Shown here: positions 63,843-64,000 of the stretch, one piece after another
How the letters are laid out: each line of letters begins with the position of its first letter
How positions within the stretch are numbered: position 1 is the first letter of the stretch
Source of the DNA: Yinghuangia soli
Lineage (GTDB): Bacteria; Actinomycetota; Actinomycetes; Streptomycetales; Streptomycetaceae
Assembly: GCF_021502675.1 (NCBI RefSeq)
Contig: NZ_JAKFHA010000037.1
Location: 19,637 to 83,636 of the forward strand
Length of the DNA stretch: 64,000 bases
Direction of reading: 5' to 3'
Program-made: the position numbers and the translations under genes
The notes under the pieces: generated by a model
The model's database searches: none
The model's input: the letters and a program-made list of their open reading frames with translations, nothing else
Told to the model about the DNA's origin: nothing

Positions 63843-64000
63843 GGAAGCGCAGAAAGAAAGAAAAACAGTAACGCCGAAGAGCGCAACGCCCGGAGAGACC
63901 GGTGAAAGGGTCTCGAAGGAAGCGTCCGTTCCTTGAGAACTCAACAGCGTGCCAAAAGTCAACGCCAAATAATACCCCGGCGTTCACGAAGCCCTTCGGG
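63843..64000 (+). other. Leader of rRNA operon (16S lies beyond window)
   Basis: The stretch from about 63930 (CCTTGAGAACTCAACAGCGT, then GCCAAAAGTCAACGCC) is the conserved leader found ahead of streptomycete 16S rRNA genes. It includes a small AAGGAA/TTCCTT hairpin (63917-63935). The mature 16S sequence has not begun by 64000. The stretch 63459-64000 has no protein gene that I can support. Confidence 0.8.

Noticed and set aside
63506..63987. Small open frames near the right edge
   Set aside because: They lie across rRNA promoters and leader, with no coding bias or conserved motif.
63960..64000. Start of the 16S rRNA gene
   Set aside because: Only the leader is recognisable; the mature 16S 5' end is not reached within the window.

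Overview
This 64-kb window is chromosomal DNA of very high G+C content from an actinomycete close to Streptomyces. The evidence is the strongly G/C-biased third codon positions, frequent GTG starts, TGA/GTG and TGA/ATG stop-start overlaps, a WhiB protein with the GIWGG motif, F420 biosynthesis genes, and a ribosomal RNA leader of streptomycete type at the right edge. Species cannot be fixed from the sequence.

Layout. (1) 1-4714, minus strand: the 5' part of an HSP90-family ATPase gene and two LCP-family (LytR-CpsA-Psr) genes. (2) 5065-27167, plus strand: a surface-glycopolymer locus. It holds a GT2 enzyme, several GT4-like glycosyltransferases, two large multidomain glycosyltransferases, a two-gene polysaccharide ABC exporter (permease plus ATPase), a further GT4, four genes predicted to make a 2,3-diacetamido-2,3-dideoxy nucleotide sugar (acetyltransferase, aminotransferase, 3-dehydrogenase, 6-dehydrogenase), and a membrane-anchored beta-propeller-like protein. 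(3) 27212-35619, minus strand: four tandem LCP genes and a TIGR03089-type adenylation-domain protein. (4) 35967-43896: a secreted PGRP-type amidase, another GT4, a DNA glycosylase, a Uma2-type nuclease, fbiB-fbiA for coenzyme F420, and a rhodanese-cysteine dioxygenase pair. (5) 44807-59235: whiB, a giant membrane GT2 with a Gly/Tyr/Gln-rich tail, a DUF5719 protein, a zincin-like protein, DUF3499, manB, Trm112, a SIS isomerase-like protein, manA, a CDF transporter and sahH. (6) 59641-63458: a secreted HNH-nuclease-like lipoprotein, a hypothetical protein, an RDD protein and a SpoIIM-like membrane protein. (7) 63459-64000: promoters and leader of an rRNA operon whose 16S gene lies beyond the window.

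How it fits together. Regions 1-3 look like one functional unit. Nucleotide sugars are made by the 21257-25690 genes, assembled by the glycosyltransferases, exported by the ABC transporter, and attached to peptidoglycan by LCP ligases, six of which lie in 35 kb. ManA and ManB in region 5 supply mannose-1-phosphate, and the 35967 amidase works on peptidoglycan. From memory, the order TIGR03089/LCP - fbiAB - whiB - zincin - DUF3499 - manB - SIS - manA - sahH resembles the Mycobacterium whiB2 neighbourhood, so regions 3-5 look like an old actinobacterial core into which a lineage-specific polymer locus has been set. The most unusual features are the modular glycosyltransferases at 10355-16668, which carry buried degenerate GT4 half-domains and a roughly 455-residue acidic disordered extension.
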